NCBI GenBank assembly: GCA_910583845.1
Contig: CAJUAB010000016.1
Location: forward strand, 59,238 to 123,237
DNA: 64,000 nucleotides
From: an uncultured Acetatifactor sp.
GTDB lineage: Bacteria > Bacillota > Clostridia > Lachnospirales > Lachnospiraceae
Direction: 5' to 3'
Shown here piece by piece: positions 1 to 9,710 of the stretch; positions within the stretch are counted from its first letter, which is position 1; every line of letters starts with the position of its first letter. The notes beneath the pieces are model-generated. The model was not told where the DNA came from. It worked only from the letters and a program-made list of their open reading frames with translations, and did no database searches. The position numbers were made by a program, and so were the translations under genes.

Positions 1-77
1 GGGAGCTTGCGGAGGATCAGCAGATTGATCTGGATTCCACATTGCAGGTTCATTATATCGGGATTTCCGGATATTAG
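1..77 (+). CDS. C-terminal tail of an upstream gene (partial)
   Basis: A frame open from the left edge encodes about 24 residues ending in HYIGISGY before a TAG at 75-77. The tail is too short to assign to a family. It lies 73 bp before the TadE-like gene on the same strand, so it probably belongs to the same pilus locus, which is inference from position only. Confidence 0.4.
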   Translation, partial: ELAEDQQIDLDSTLQVHYIGISGY

Positions 78-150
78 AGTGTGCTTGCGCGAAATGCCGG
101 AATACCGGTTTGGGTCTGGCGGAATCCGTGCCGGACAAGGGGGTGGGTAT

Positions 151-1551
151 TTGCGGAAAAGAATGAGATACCGTAGCCGCGGCGCACAGGATGTCGCAGG
201 GGAGCGGGGCGCGGCTGTTATAGAGGCGGTATTGTGTCTGACCATATTTATAACAGCGATTTTCTTTATACTGAGTTTTATCAACCTGTGCCGTGCCCAG
301 GCGGTGGTTTCCAACGCTGTGGACGCCACTGCCAGAGAGATGTCCCAGTATGCCTATTTCTGTCATCTGACCGGCTGGGATAAAATAGATCAGGGAGCCA
401 GCGCTTCGGTGGCGGAGGACGAAAAGAATTTCAATGATATTATAGGTGGTGTGGACGCGCTCTATGGAGTTTTTGAGTCCGTGACCAGCGATGGGATGAT
501 GAGTTCCGATAAAGTCGGGGATGTGGTGAAAGGCGTCACAGGGGTTGCCACGGGTTCAAATACCGCCGAAGAGGTGGTCTCCGATCTGACAGACGGCAAT
601 GTCAGCCTGGCGGATCTGTCTGAAAAAATGGACAAAATGAAAGCCGCGTACCAATCCTTTGACAGTCCCATGGACATGGTAAAAAGCATGGGGCGGATCA
701 TGCTCACGAAAGGGCTGTCCGTGCTCAAGTCCCAGCTGATCGCCGCCCCCATGGCCAGCGCGCTGATGGAGAAGCATTTTGAGGCGGACGGACGCAGTGC
801 GGGAGAATATCTCTCCAGCCTGCGGATTGTCATTCCGGATGACAGCGACCCCATGTCCGCGTTTAACCTGAAGCTCTCCACCATATTTGCCCCCACCAGT
901 CCCAATGACATCCACATAGTAGCATATTACCAGGTGCAGGCGGTCAATTTCTTCAATTTTGAGTTCGGCACGGTCACTCTCTGCAAGGAGGCTGTTACCA
1001 GGGCCTGGCTGGGGGGAGATAAGGAAGCTGCTCTTGGAGTTTTTGGAAAAGACGGCAGCGGCGCGTGGAATATGGGAAGTTTCAAATACGGCAAATATAT
1101 CACGGAAAAGGAAGTCAAGGATCTACAGGGACAGGGCTGTCTGGAAGCGTCCGCAAAAGGGGTGGACGCGTTTGATCCGGACAGCAATACATGGATTGCC
1201 ATTCACAGTATGGATATCTATTCGGAGCACTACGCGGACGATCCCAAAGCCATATCCAATATCAAAAGCGCCCTGCGGAAATACTATTCGGAAATTGCCT
1301 CCGCGGCTGATACCTCCAGAGAATCCATTCCCATTCTGCAGGGAGGGGAAAAGAAGGAGGCCACTTCCTCCACGGAGGACCGGAAAACCAGACTGATTCT
1401 GGTGATCCCGGAGGGAGAGCAGACGGATATTTTCAAAGTGGCTTTGGCGGAGTTTTTGCAAGAGCAGACGGACAGCGCCTTCGCCATCGAAATAAAGCAG
1501 GGCTACGGGAAATCACCGCAAGATCCCTCGCAGGCCGCCGCCGGGCCGTAA
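151..1551 (+). CDS. TadE-like pilus assembly protein (minor pseudopilin)
   Basis: The N-terminus has the class signature of TadE/TadG pseudopilins: a charged stretch, then GAAVIEAVLCLTIF leading into one hydrophobic helix of about 25 residues, followed by a long soluble domain presumed to be outside the membrane. TadE-type proteins are prepilin-like and are thought to be processed by the locus prepilin peptidase, encoded next. The protein is about 467 residues, much longer than a minimal TadE, and its C-terminal two thirds are not recognised. The TTG at 151 is preferred because AAGGGGG lies 7 bases upstream. An ATG at 163 is in frame but poorly spaced from any ribosome binding site, and the frame is open back to position 7 without a plausible start. 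Confidence 0.75.
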   Translation: MRKRMRYRSRGAQDVAGERGAAVIEAVLCLTIFITAIFFILSFINLCRAQAVVSNAVDATAREMSQYAYFCHLTGWDKIDQGASASVAEDEKNFNDIIGGVDALYGVFESVTSDGMMSSDKVGDVVKGVTGVATGSNTAEEVVSDLTDGNVSLADLSEKMDKMKAAYQSFDSPMDMVKSMGRIMLTKGLSVLKSQLIAAPMASALMEKHFEADGRSAGEYLSSLRIVIPDDSDPMSAFNLKLSTIFAPTSPNDIHIVAYYQVQAVNFFNFEFGTVTLCKEAVTRAWLGGDKEAALGVFGKDGSGAWNMGSFKYGKYITEKEVKDLQGQGCLEASAKGVDAFDPDSNTWIAIHSMDIYSEHYADDPKAISNIKSALRKYYSEIASAADTSRESIPILQGGEKKEATSSTEDRKTRLILVIPEGEQTDIFKVALAEFLQEQTDSAFAIEIKQGYGKSPQDPSQAAAGP

Positions 1552-1708
1552 GGAACTGTCCAAAAATAACTTTTAATATCGCTTGTCTTTTTCTCCGACA
1601 GCACCACTCAAAAATCAGTTACATAGCCCGCTATGCGCCTGATTTTTGAGCGGCACTCTCGAAGAAAAATCCTACGCGCTATTTAAAAGTTATTTATTGA
1701 CAGTTCCT
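1551..1708 (+). repeat. MITE-like palindromic element (about 158 bp)
   Basis: The segment begins AGGAACTGTC and ends GACAGTTCCT, with longer imperfect arms around AATAACTTTTAA and AAGTTATTTATT. An inner inverted pair, CACTCAAAAATCAG and CTGATTTTTGAGCGG, surrounds a GCCCGCTATGCGC core, so the whole element can fold into one long hairpin. It starts on the last base of the TadE-like stop codon and has no coding capacity. Terminal inverted repeats with no transposase suggest a non-autonomous mobile element, or a large read-through structure in the operon. Confidence 0.65.
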
Positions 1709-1812
1709 AACAGCGCGTATAGCGTCGTCCTGTCCGGCCCGGGGAGCGGCGCAGGAATGCGGATAACCGACAAAAACCTTCGGGCATACATAGGAAAGGG
1801 AGGTAATACGGA

Positions 1813-2469
1813 ATGTGGGAGGCTGTCACGGCGACAGGGATCTGTCTGACGGGCTGGCTGGGGCTTCGGGCCTGGTACTGCGGCAGAGAAATGGGCATAA
1901 GAAAGCTGTCGGAGTATGGGCAGGTCTGGAAGAAAAAAGACGGGTTATGGATGGATATTGCCGCCCTGGCGGGAATGAGCTGCGCTTATCTGCTTGGCAG
2001 GTATCATGGTCTGGCCTGCGTACAGTGCATTCGCAACGCTCTGGTGCTGGTGTGGCTGCTGCTGATCGCGCTGGTCGACGGAAGAAAACAGATCATTCCC
2101 AGAGCGCTTACCAATATGGGATGGCTTTGCTGGATACTGCTTGGCATAACCGCGGTGGTCACGGGAACGGCGCTTATACAGGTGCTGCTGTTCTCCGCGG
2201 GGGGTCTGCTGCTGGGCGGGGGCGTGCTGTTTATATGCAGGCTGGTGTCCAAGGGCGGCATGGGCATGGGGGATGTGCGGCTGTTTGGAGTGCTGGGTGC
2301 ATTGTATGGCATGAATTACACATTCTCTATTCTGTTTTTTACGATTGCGCTGATGTCGGTATACGGCCTCATCGCCATATTGCTTCGCCGCAAGGGCATG
2401 AAATCCATGCTGCCCATGGGTCCCTTCGCGCTGGCCGCTTATGGGATCTGTATTGTGCTGGGGGTGTGA
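1813..2469 (+). CDS. A24 family prepilin peptidase (TadV/CpaA type)
   Basis: This is a 218-residue polytopic membrane aspartic peptidase expected to cleave the leader of Flp/TadE-type prepilins on the cytoplasmic side of the membrane. The two catalytic aspartates are visible: D89 in ALVDGRKQIIP and D154 in the GxGD motif of GMGMGDVRLFG. At least five hydrophobic segments follow a short N-terminal helix. The N-methylating zinc domain of classical PilD is absent, as is usual for Tad peptidases. The start at 1813 has AAAGGGAGG about 9 bases upstream. It follows the palindromic element and precedes the BspA-like gene. Confidence 0.88.
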   Translation: MWEAVTATGICLTGWLGLRAWYCGREMGIRKLSEYGQVWKKKDGLWMDIAALAGMSCAYLLGRYHGLACVQCIRNALVLVWLLLIALVDGRKQIIPRALTNMGWLCWILLGITAVVTGTALIQVLLFSAGGLLLGGGVLFICRLVSKGGMGMGDVRLFGVLGALYGMNYTFSILFFTIALMSVYGLIAILLRRKGMKSMLPMGPFALAAYGICIVLGV

Positions 2470-2557
2470 GACGGCGGGAGGGCAGGGATGAGTCATGTCG
2501 CGTTATAGGTTCTAATACATTAAAAGTCAAACTTTATGAGAGGGAGAAGAGGAAAAG

Positions 2558-4480
2558 ATGTGGCGGAACAGAGGATGCATAATATTGTTGGCAGTAATGC
2601 TTACAATATCTGGCGGAATGGTTTTTGCAGAAGAGAGTGAAGACGGGATGCCCTTGGAGGAAAGCCAGATGAAGAAAACGTTGCTGGATGAGGATATTGC
2701 GGATGGGATTATTGCCAGTGAGACGGATGGAGATATCACCTGGGAGATCAATGCGGACGGAAAGTTGACCGTAAACGGAACAGGGGATTTGTCGGGGACT
2801 CATGAAAGCGAGGACTTTGCGTGGAGGCTATACAGTAACCAGATCACTTCGGCGGAACTTAATGTGACAGGAATGACAGACGCTTCCTGTCTGTTTAAGA
2901 ATTGTACTAATTTGGTCAGTGTAAATCTGGACAATTTTGATACCAGCAGCGTGACGAAAATGCAGGGAATGTTTTCAGGCTGTGAGAATCTGACCGGGGT
3001 GGATGTAAGTGGCTTTGATACCTGTAATGTGACAAATATGGCAGAAATGTTCTGGAATTGCATGAATCTGGTCAGCGTGGATGTAAGTGGCTTTAACACC
3101 TGCAATGTGACAAGTATGGGAGGCATGTTTTGCCGGTGTATTAGTCTTACCAGTGTAGATGTAAGTGGCTTTGACACCCGTAATGTGACAAATATGTGGT
3201 GGATGTTTTACGGTTGTAGCAGCCTTACCAGCGTGGATGTAAGTGACTTTGACACCGGTAATGCGGTCAGCATGGCTGGTATGTTCTGGGATTGCAGCAA
3301 ATTAAGCAGTGTGAATTTAAGCGGCTTTGATACCAGCAAGGTGAGGGATATGGGATGGATGTTTGCGGGCTGTAGCGGTCTGGAGAGTGTGGATCTAAGC
3401 AGCTTCAATGCTGGTCATGTGACGGAAATGAGAAATATGTTCAGGGGTTGTAGTCGTTTAAAGAGGATTAAAACTCCCTATAACGTGAATGCCATTACTG
3501 ATCTGCCCGATGTTTTGGATATGACATGGCTCTATTCGGATGGAACAGAAGTCACACAGCTCCCGCAGGAGCTAGGTTACAGTGTGGTGCTGACCCGCAG
3601 TGATGTATGGGAGAGACCAGTTCCGACTCCAGTGCCCACGGCCACACCGGAACCTGCGCCGACTTTTGCGCCAGCGCCGACGGCTACGCCGGAACCTGTT
3701 CCCTCTCCGATACCTACTCCAACGCCGGTAAATCCACCGTCATCTGATGCCGCTCAAAAGGTACAAAATTTTGTCTCCCGCATGTACACGGTAGTCTTGG
3801 GCAGAAATGCTGAGGCAGCAGGATTGCACGACTGGACGAATCGACTTCTTACCCATAAGATTGATGGAGCCGGCATTGCCGATGGGTTTGTCATGAGTGA
3901 TGAGTTCAAAAACCGTCGCCTAAACGACGGCGACTATGTGGACACGCTGTACCGCACCTTCTTTAACCGGGAGGCGGACCAGGGAGGCCGCGCGACCTAG
4001 CTCGGAGATCTGGCTTCGGGTAAGTCAAGGGGCTATGTGCTGGCCGGATTTGTCAATTCCAGGGAGTTTGACGTCTTATGCGACAGTTACGGTATCGTTC
4101 GCGGGGTTATGCGAGAGGACGGCTCCCCGATTAACCCCGGCATCCGCGGCTTCGTGGAGCGCTGTTACCTCAAGGCACTGGGCCGGGAGGGAGAAAAGGC
4201 CGGTGTGGAGGATTGGACGAACCGCATCGCCACCGGCACCATGAGCGCGGAGGATGTGGCAAAGAGTTTCTTTTTCTCAGATGAATACATAAACAAGCAG
4301 ACGGACAATGAAGCATTTGTGGAAACTCTTTATCAGACCTTCATGGATAGGGCCTCAGACCCGGCGGGTAAGAGCGACTGGGTTGGGCGGCTGAACGCGG
4401 GCACCGGCAGAAAAGAGGTGCTGGAGGGATTCTCCCGATCGGAGGAATTTGCGGGTATATTACGACAATACGGACTGTAA
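2558..4480 (+). pseudogene. BspA-type leucine-rich surface protein with DUF4214 domains, interrupted by in-frame TAG
   Basis: A signal peptide (hydrophobic run IILLAVMLTISGGMVFA) is followed by about eight copies of a 23-24 residue repeat ending MFxxC, with cores such as SVDVSGFDT and NVTNM. This is the DUF285/BspA-like type (residues about 100-310). A proline/threonine-rich linker (about 353-397) leads to DUF4214-like segments such as LGRNAEAAGLHDWTNRL and LGREGEKAGVEDWTNRI. A TAG at 3998-4000 stops the frame, and the same frame continues to 4480 with the rest of the DUF4214 region. The stop sits where this domain normally has tryptophan (GRAxWLG), so a single TGG-to-TAG change explains it. 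Without the stop the protein would be 640 residues. Base composition is visibly more AT-rich than the flanking tad genes, which suggests acquisition. A truncated 480-residue product could still be secreted. Confidence 0.75.
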
Positions 4481-4531
4481 GAATCATCGGTAGGACATAA
4501 GCGGCTATTGCTGATTCGGATTGAGGTTTGC

Positions 4532-5851
4532 ATGAAAAATATAATTGTTGTCTTCCTGACGATAGCGGTACTGGTTCTGGCAGGAGCAGGAATCCTGGGA
4601 ATGCGGATCAGCAGTGACGCGGAAAAAGTATCCAGTTACAATCAATATGTGGCCTCCGCCAGAGAACGGGCGGAGAAGGGAATTGTCTACTATGCCCGCG
4701 CGGATTACCTTAAGGCATTTTCCATCTATCAGGGGGATCAGGGACTGCTTCAGGAGTTCCTGGACTTTCTGGAGACCACCGAATACACCGCGGATTATAA
4801 GAAGTATTTACAGACCTATATCCGGCGGTATCCGGAAGATACGCAGGGCTACGAGCGACTGTGCCGCTATTATTATGACAATGGCAGCTACCGGGATGTG
4901 CAGCTGTTGACGGCGGAGGCGGAGGCGGCGGGGATAGTCTCGGAGGCGCTGGCGGAATATAAGGATAAGGTCAACTATGAGTTTGTCAATCTGGGCGGAG
5001 GCTATGAGAGCGTCAGCCCTTTCTACGGTCGGCAGGCCATCGTGGGAAAGGGAGGACTGAAAGGGCTGTATTACCTGGGGTCAGGAGTAACCATCCCCAT
5101 AGAATACCGGGAATTATCCTTTTATGTCAACGGGGCCATGGCGGCGAAGAATGAGGCGGGAGAATGCTATTTTATGGATTTCGCGGGAAATAAGAGCGGT
5201 GTGACGGACAAGCCCGTGGACAGTCTGTCCTATCTGGGAAATGGTTACAGCGTCGTATCGGTGGACGGCGGATACAGTTATACCACCAGCGCTCTGACGG
5301 TGCCGGAGCAGCTGCCCTATGAATATGCCACTCCCTTCAGCGGCGGTGTGGCGGCGGTGAAGAAGGACGGCAAATGGGGCCTGATCGACACCAACGCAGA
5401 CTATATTGTGGCTCCGTCCTATGACGATATCGTGTTGAACGAATTTGGCAGCTGTGTCTCCGGCGGCGTGATTTTTGCCCGCCAGGGGGAGACATATCAC
5501 ATGCTGGATGCCCAGGGAAACCGGCTGAACACATATGACTTCGAGCAGGTCTATCCCTTCCAGATGTCCGGTCAGCCTGCGGCGGTGAAGCTGGATGGGA
5601 AATGGACATTTGTCAAAAACACGGGGGAATTGTATGAGCTGGAGGGCAGGGAATTTTTTGAGGTAAAGTCCTTCAACAATTTCCTGGCCCCCGCTACCCG
5701 GGACGGGGAAAATTGGGGCTACATAGATGCCTATGGAAACTTCGTGATTGAACCCCAGTGGGCGGATTGCCTGCAATTCTCCGAATATGGCGCCGCGCCG
5801 GTGTACAATGGGACATCCTGGTCGTTTATCCAGCTGATCAGGTATAAGTAA
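4532..5851 (+). CDS. Membrane-anchored WG-repeat protein
   Basis: The 439-residue protein opens with an N-terminal membrane anchor (IIVVFLTIAVLVLAGAGIL). A helical, TPR-like stretch rich in Tyr, Glu and Ala follows at about residues 30-160. The C-terminal half holds WG/KWG repeats, for example KKDGKWGLIDTNADYIVAP, KLDGKWTFV and NWGYIDAYGNFVIEPQW, the pattern of WG_beta_rep proteins. Molecular function is unknown for the family. The protein is expected to face outside the membrane. The ATG at 4532 has GAGG 5 bases upstream and leaves a clean signal anchor. An in-frame TTG at 4508 is less likely. It lies 37 bp before tadZ, so a role at the pilus assembly site is plausible but inferred. Confidence 0.75.
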   Translation: MKNIIVVFLTIAVLVLAGAGILGMRISSDAEKVSSYNQYVASARERAEKGIVYYARADYLKAFSIYQGDQGLLQEFLDFLETTEYTADYKKYLQTYIRRYPEDTQGYERLCRYYYDNGSYRDVQLLTAEAEAAGIVSEALAEYKDKVNYEFVNLGGGYESVSPFYGRQAIVGKGGLKGLYYLGSGVTIPIEYRELSFYVNGAMAAKNEAGECYFMDFAGNKSGVTDKPVDSLSYLGNGYSVVSVDGGYSYTTSALTVPEQLPYEYATPFSGGVAAVKKDGKWGLIDTNADYIVAPSYDDIVLNEFGSCVSGGVIFARQGETYHMLDAQGNRLNTYDFEQVYPFQMSGQPAAVKLDGKWTFVKNTGELYELEGREFFEVKSFNNFLAPATRDGENWGYIDAYGNFVIEPQWADCLQFSEYGAAPVYNGTSWSFIQLIRYK

Positions 5852-5888
5852 AGAAAATCAGAGACAAAGAAACAGGAGGTCACAGGGC

Positions 5889-6929
5889 ATGATCAAGATC
5901 GCGATAGCGGACAACAGCGAACTGTATTTAAAGAGGCTGCACGACTACTGGAGCCGCGCGTACGGCAGCAGCGCCATGATGATCTATATCTATAAGGACA
6001 TCGGCCATCTGCTGGAGGAAATGCAGACCCAGCGGTTTGACATTGTGCTGGTCAGCAGCCAGATGGAGATGGACTGGGAGGGCCTGCCGGGACGAGTGCT
6101 GAAGCTGATCCTGTTGCCCGGCAGGACGGACGGGGAGATGGATGGCATTCCCGCTCTGGCCAAAAACGGGAATGCGGACGAGCTCTATCACAAGATCATG
6201 GAATTGTACGACAACCATATGAACATCAGCAGACAGGCGCTGCCGGGCCAGATGGTATTCTTTACTTCCGGCACGGGCGGATGCGGAACCACCAGTGCGG
6301 CCATCGCGTATGGCAAACATCTGGCCGGAATGGGAAGAAAAGTGCTCTACATCAGCCTGGAGGAGGCCGGCGGGATAGAGGAGGCCATGACAGGGGGCGG
6401 CGAAAAAAATATGGAGGACTTGTTTTATCTGTGCAAAACCGGGCGGAAAAACGTGAGTTATTCCATGGAAAGCATTGTCTCTGTGGACGAGAGCGGCCTG
6501 CAATATATTCTTCCCTGCAAAAACCCTCTGGAGCTGATGGAAAAGGACGCGGGTGAAATCGGAAACATGCTGGCTACCGTGACGGAGAAGGGGGCTTTTG
6601 ACGTAGTGATCACGGACAGGCGTCTGGCATTGGACCAGGTGGGTATGGAGCTGCTTAAGATGGCGGACCGTGTGGTGCTGGTGGCCCGGACCGGCTATAT
6701 GGAGGGGAGTAAACAGCGCCGGACGCTGGCCTTTCTGGAGGAAGTAAACGCCAGGAGCTTTCCCTGTATGCAGAAACTCCGTATTCTGTACAACAAGTCC
6801 GCACAGGCCCAGGACAGCCGTCCGGAAGTGATCGGCGCGCTGCCCATGGTGGCGGAAAAAAATCCCCGGGCAGTGACAGGAGCGCTGAAGGACTACGATT
6901 TATATGAGGCTATTCTGATGGAAAATTAG
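5889..6929 (+). CDS. tadZ: TadZ/CpaE-like P-loop ATPase
   Basis: This 346-residue protein has an N-terminal receiver-like region (about 1-115, IKIAIADNSELYLKRL) followed by a MinD/ParA-type ATPase fold. TadZ proteins are polar localisation factors that recruit the Tad secretion machinery. The Walker A region reads GTGGCGTTS at residues 128-136, so the usual P-loop lysine is replaced by threonine. Atypical P-loops are known in TadZ proteins. A later segment, FDVVITDRRLAL, sits where Walker B is expected. AGGAGG lies 8-10 bases before the ATG. The next gene, tadA, starts 11 bp downstream, so the two are probably co-translated. Confidence 0.8.
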   Translation: MIKIAIADNSELYLKRLHDYWSRAYGSSAMMIYIYKDIGHLLEEMQTQRFDIVLVSSQMEMDWEGLPGRVLKLILLPGRTDGEMDGIPALAKNGNADELYHKIMELYDNHMNISRQALPGQMVFFTSGTGGCGTTSAAIAYGKHLAGMGRKVLYISLEEAGGIEEAMTGGGEKNMEDLFYLCKTGRKNVSYSMESIVSVDESGLQYILPCKNPLELMEKDAGEIGNMLATVTEKGAFDVVITDRRLALDQVGMELLKMADRVVLVARTGYMEGSKQRRTLAFLEEVNARSFPCMQKLRILYNKSAQAQDSRPEVIGALPMVAEKNPRAVTGALKDYDLYEAILMEN

Positions 6930-6940
6930 AGGAGGGGGCC

Positions 6941-8233
6941 ATGATGGATGAGGCCAGAATACAGGAGATTTCCAACCGGGTCATCCTGCATATCAAGATG
7001 AACGCGGAGCATTACAGGATCACCCAGCTCTGGGATGTGGATGCGTCATTAGAGGAGATGCGGGAGAAGGATGAAGAGTTCAAGGATATCATCGCGGAGG
7101 CGGTGAGAAGCAAGGTGGACGAGTACCTGACCAGCGGGGAGCGGATCGAAATTGAGAACAGGGTGTTCAGTGAATTCAGAGGGCTGGGAGTCTTGGACAC
7201 GCTGCTGAAAAATGAGGACATCACGGAGATCATGATCAATGGTCCTCATGATATTTTTGTGGAGAAAAAAGGGCAGATTACCCGCGTGGAACAGGGATAT
7301 GAGAATGACGACAGACTCCGGGACGTGATTCAGCAGATCGCCAGGGATACCGGGGCGGGAGGGGAGATCAGTGATGCCAGTCCCATCATGGACACCCGTC
7401 TGCGGGATGGGTCCCGTGTCAATATCGTGCTGTCTCCCATTGCCAGACTGGGGCACACTGTCACGATCCGTAAATTTTCCCGGGAACCCATGACGATGGA
7501 AAAGCTGCTGGAGTATGGCTCGCTGACCCCTGAGATAGCCCATATTCTGGAAAAGCTGGTGGAGGCCAGATACAATATCTTCATCTGCGGCGGCACGGGC
7601 TCCGGCAAGACTACTTTCTTAAACGCTCTGAGCAATTATATTCCCAAGCAGGAGCGCATTATCACGATAGAGGATTCCGCGGAACTCCAGATTGTGGGCG
7701 TGGATAATCTGGTTTCTCTTGAAACCCGCAACAGCAACACTGCGGGAAAAGGGGAGATATCCATCAGGGACTTGATCAAGTCCTCTCTGCGTATGCGGCC
7801 CGACCGTATTGTGGTGGGCGAGGTCAGAGGCGGAGAGGCGCTGGACATGCTGCAGGCGATGAATACAGGGCACGACGGCTCACTTTCCACCGGTCATGCC
7901 AATTCCACCAAGGATATGATGAGCCGCCTGGAGACCATGGTTCTGCAGGGAGCGGAGGGACTGCCGCTGAAAGCCATACGTCAGCAGATCGCGTCCGCCA
8001 TCGAGATCATCATACATTTGTCCAGACTGCGGGATCATTCGCGAAAGACCATGGAGATCTCTGAGGTCATAGGTATGGACGACAGGGACAATATCATCAT
8101 TCATCCGCTGTTTCAGTTCAAAGAGGATGAAAGCTCCACAGCGGCCAGAGTTTCCGGCAGGCTGATCCGCAGCAAGTATCCCCTGGAGAATGTGGAGAAG
8201 CTCCAGGCAGCGGGTATAGACTTGAGATTTTAG
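6941..8233 (+). CDS. tadA: TadA/CpaF secretion ATPase
   Basis: This is the hexameric ATPase that powers Tad pilus assembly at the inner face of the membrane. The 430-residue protein has an N-terminal helical domain (about 1-100), then the type II/IV secretion NTPase core. Walker A is GGTGSGKTT at 217-225 (K223), followed by an Asp box ITIEDSAELQ, Walker B-like RPDRIVVGEVRGGEA and a His box TGHDGSLSTGHANS. Length and motif order match CpaF/TadA. GAGGAGGG precedes the ATG at 6941, and a second ATG directly follows. It is 11 bp after tadZ and 21 bp before the FHA gene. Confidence 0.95.
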   Translation: MMDEARIQEISNRVILHIKMNAEHYRITQLWDVDASLEEMREKDEEFKDIIAEAVRSKVDEYLTSGERIEIENRVFSEFRGLGVLDTLLKNEDITEIMINGPHDIFVEKKGQITRVEQGYENDDRLRDVIQQIARDTGAGGEISDASPIMDTRLRDGSRVNIVLSPIARLGHTVTIRKFSREPMTMEKLLEYGSLTPEIAHILEKLVEARYNIFICGGTGSGKTTFLNALSNYIPKQERIITIEDSAELQIVGVDNLVSLETRNSNTAGKGEISIRDLIKSSLRMRPDRIVVGEVRGGEALDMLQAMNTGHDGSLSTGHANSTKDMMSRLETMVLQGAEGLPLKAIRQQIASAIEIIIHLSRLRDHSRKTMEISEVIGMDDRDNIIIHPLFQFKEDESSTAARVSGRLIRSKYPLENVEKLQAAGIDLRF

Positions 8234-8254
8234 GAGTGAAGAGGGGTAGGGATT

Positions 8255-9643
8255 ATGGAAAAACTGATATTGGAACGGCAGAATAATAAGACTTATCTGG
8301 TGGGCAGGGTGCCGGAGGGCTTTGCGGTGGACGAGGACTGCCTGGCAACTGTCAGTGAGGAAAAGACAGGCGAGGAACAGGAGGGCTTTGCGGGAGTGGT
8401 GCCGGTTATTTACAGCCAGGTCTTTCAGGACAGGACACTGAAATATGATGTGAACGCTTACCTGCCGCTGGCGGAGTATAAGCCCAGGATCACCGGCAGG
8501 CAGCAGCTGGCCACGCTTTTTCTGTCCATTATCGACACGTATCAGAAAGCGGAGTCCTATCTGCTGGACACCGGTTTTTTTCTGCTGGATGAGGCGTATG
8601 TGTATGTGAACGAGGCCACAGGCAAGGCCTCCCTGATCCTGTATCCGGTGGCGGGCATGGCTTTGGATACGGACCTGCGGCAATTATTTTGCAGGATGAT
8701 GAATGGCATACGTCTGGCAGAGAAAGACATGGGCTTTTATGGGAAAGTCATCTATGAGCTGGACTATGCGGAGTCCTTTAACATTGTAAAGTTCAAAGAA
8801 CTGTTGTCCTCCCGGGACCCTGAGGACAATAAGGCTTCTGCCTCCTGGAACAGGAATGCGGAAAGCGATGGCCCGCGCAACAAATCCCTGGCAAGGCCAG
8901 GTCCGGCAGAGCCTGACACGCCGGAACATCCGGCAGTCTTCGGACAGTCGGAACATCCGACTGTCCAGGGACTGTCGAACCATAAGACAGTCCCCAGACA
9001 GCCGGACAGGGGAAATCCCGGGGCAGGGGAAAGGGAGGATTTTCCCGATTTGCAGGGAGAGAGGGGACAAAAGACATCCAGAGCCTTCGGCGGTCTGTTT
9101 GGGGGCGCGGGCAGAAAGAAAAAGGGCAAAGAAAAACCGGCCAGGGGAAAAGCCTCCGGCAGTTCTGATCTTTTCGCGCCGCCGGACCAGGAGGTGGGCG
9201 TTTCAAAGAGGGAGCCCAAGGGGAAGGCAGCGCCGCCTGATCCAGGCAGGGATGAAAACATTCTGCATGATATTCCCAGGACAGCGGATGAGGACATCTT
9301 CGAGGCTTACGCCAGCACCATGGATGAGGAGGACGAGACAGGCAAACAGACTCTGGAGCTTTTCTACCGCAATGAAAAGCGGGTGATCAGAGTCACCGTC
9401 TTTCCCTTTGAGATTGGTCGGGAAGGGAGCGGCTGCCGAATTGATCCCTCCAAGGGAAAGGTGAGCCGCAGACATGCCGTATTACAGCGGGACGGAGAAC
9501 GCTTTCAGATTTGTGACGTGTCCAAGCTGGGTACATTGCTGAACGGTGAGAGGCTGCCCCGGGATGTCTTTGTCGATCTGGCCGACGGGATGCGGATTGA
9601 TATGAAGGGCGAGGTATTTGAGGTCAGAATCACAGGTGGCTGA
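8255..9643 (+). CDS. DUF6382-like protein with C-terminal FHA domain
   Basis: The N-terminal 190 residues match the uncharacterised domain often found upstream of FHA in Clostridia Tad loci (DUF6382-like, assigned from memory of the family). A low-complexity linker follows at about 190-350, rich in Pro, Gly, Lys and Arg. A forkhead-associated domain occupies about 372-460, with the GR turn in FEIGREGSG, the phosphothreonine-binding SRRHA motif and LGTLLNGERL. FHA domains bind phosphothreonine peptides, so the protein is a likely reader for the Ser/Thr kinase encoded 1.3 kb downstream. The linker has a short degenerate repeat around EHPAVFGQSEHPTVQG. It lies between tadA and the PP2C gene in a tight operon. 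Confidence 0.8.
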   Translation: MEKLILERQNNKTYLVGRVPEGFAVDEDCLATVSEEKTGEEQEGFAGVVPVIYSQVFQDRTLKYDVNAYLPLAEYKPRITGRQQLATLFLSIIDTYQKAESYLLDTGFFLLDEAYVYVNEATGKASLILYPVAGMALDTDLRQLFCRMMNGIRLAEKDMGFYGKVIYELDYAESFNIVKFKELLSSRDPEDNKASASWNRNAESDGPRNKSLARPGPAEPDTPEHPAVFGQSEHPTVQGLSNHKTVPRQPDRGNPGAGEREDFPDLQGERGQKTSRAFGGLFGGAGRKKKGKEKPARGKASGSSDLFAPPDQEVGVSKREPKGKAAPPDPGRDENILHDIPRTADEDIFEAYASTMDEEDETGKQTLELFYRNEKRVIRVTVFPFEIGREGSGCRIDPSKGKVSRRHAVLQRDGERFQICDVSKLGTLLNGERLPRDVFVDLADGMRIDMKGEVFEVRITGG

Positions 9644-9710
9644 CAGAGCGTCTGGAAACGGAATTGTCATGGAAAGCGGCGTATTCCACCACAGACGTAC
9701 AGAGGGAAAT

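Noticed and set aside
7..150. N-terminal extension of the TadE-like protein
   Set aside because: The frame is open but Arg/Phe/Gly-rich, with no ribosome site. It overlaps the stop of an upstream gene.
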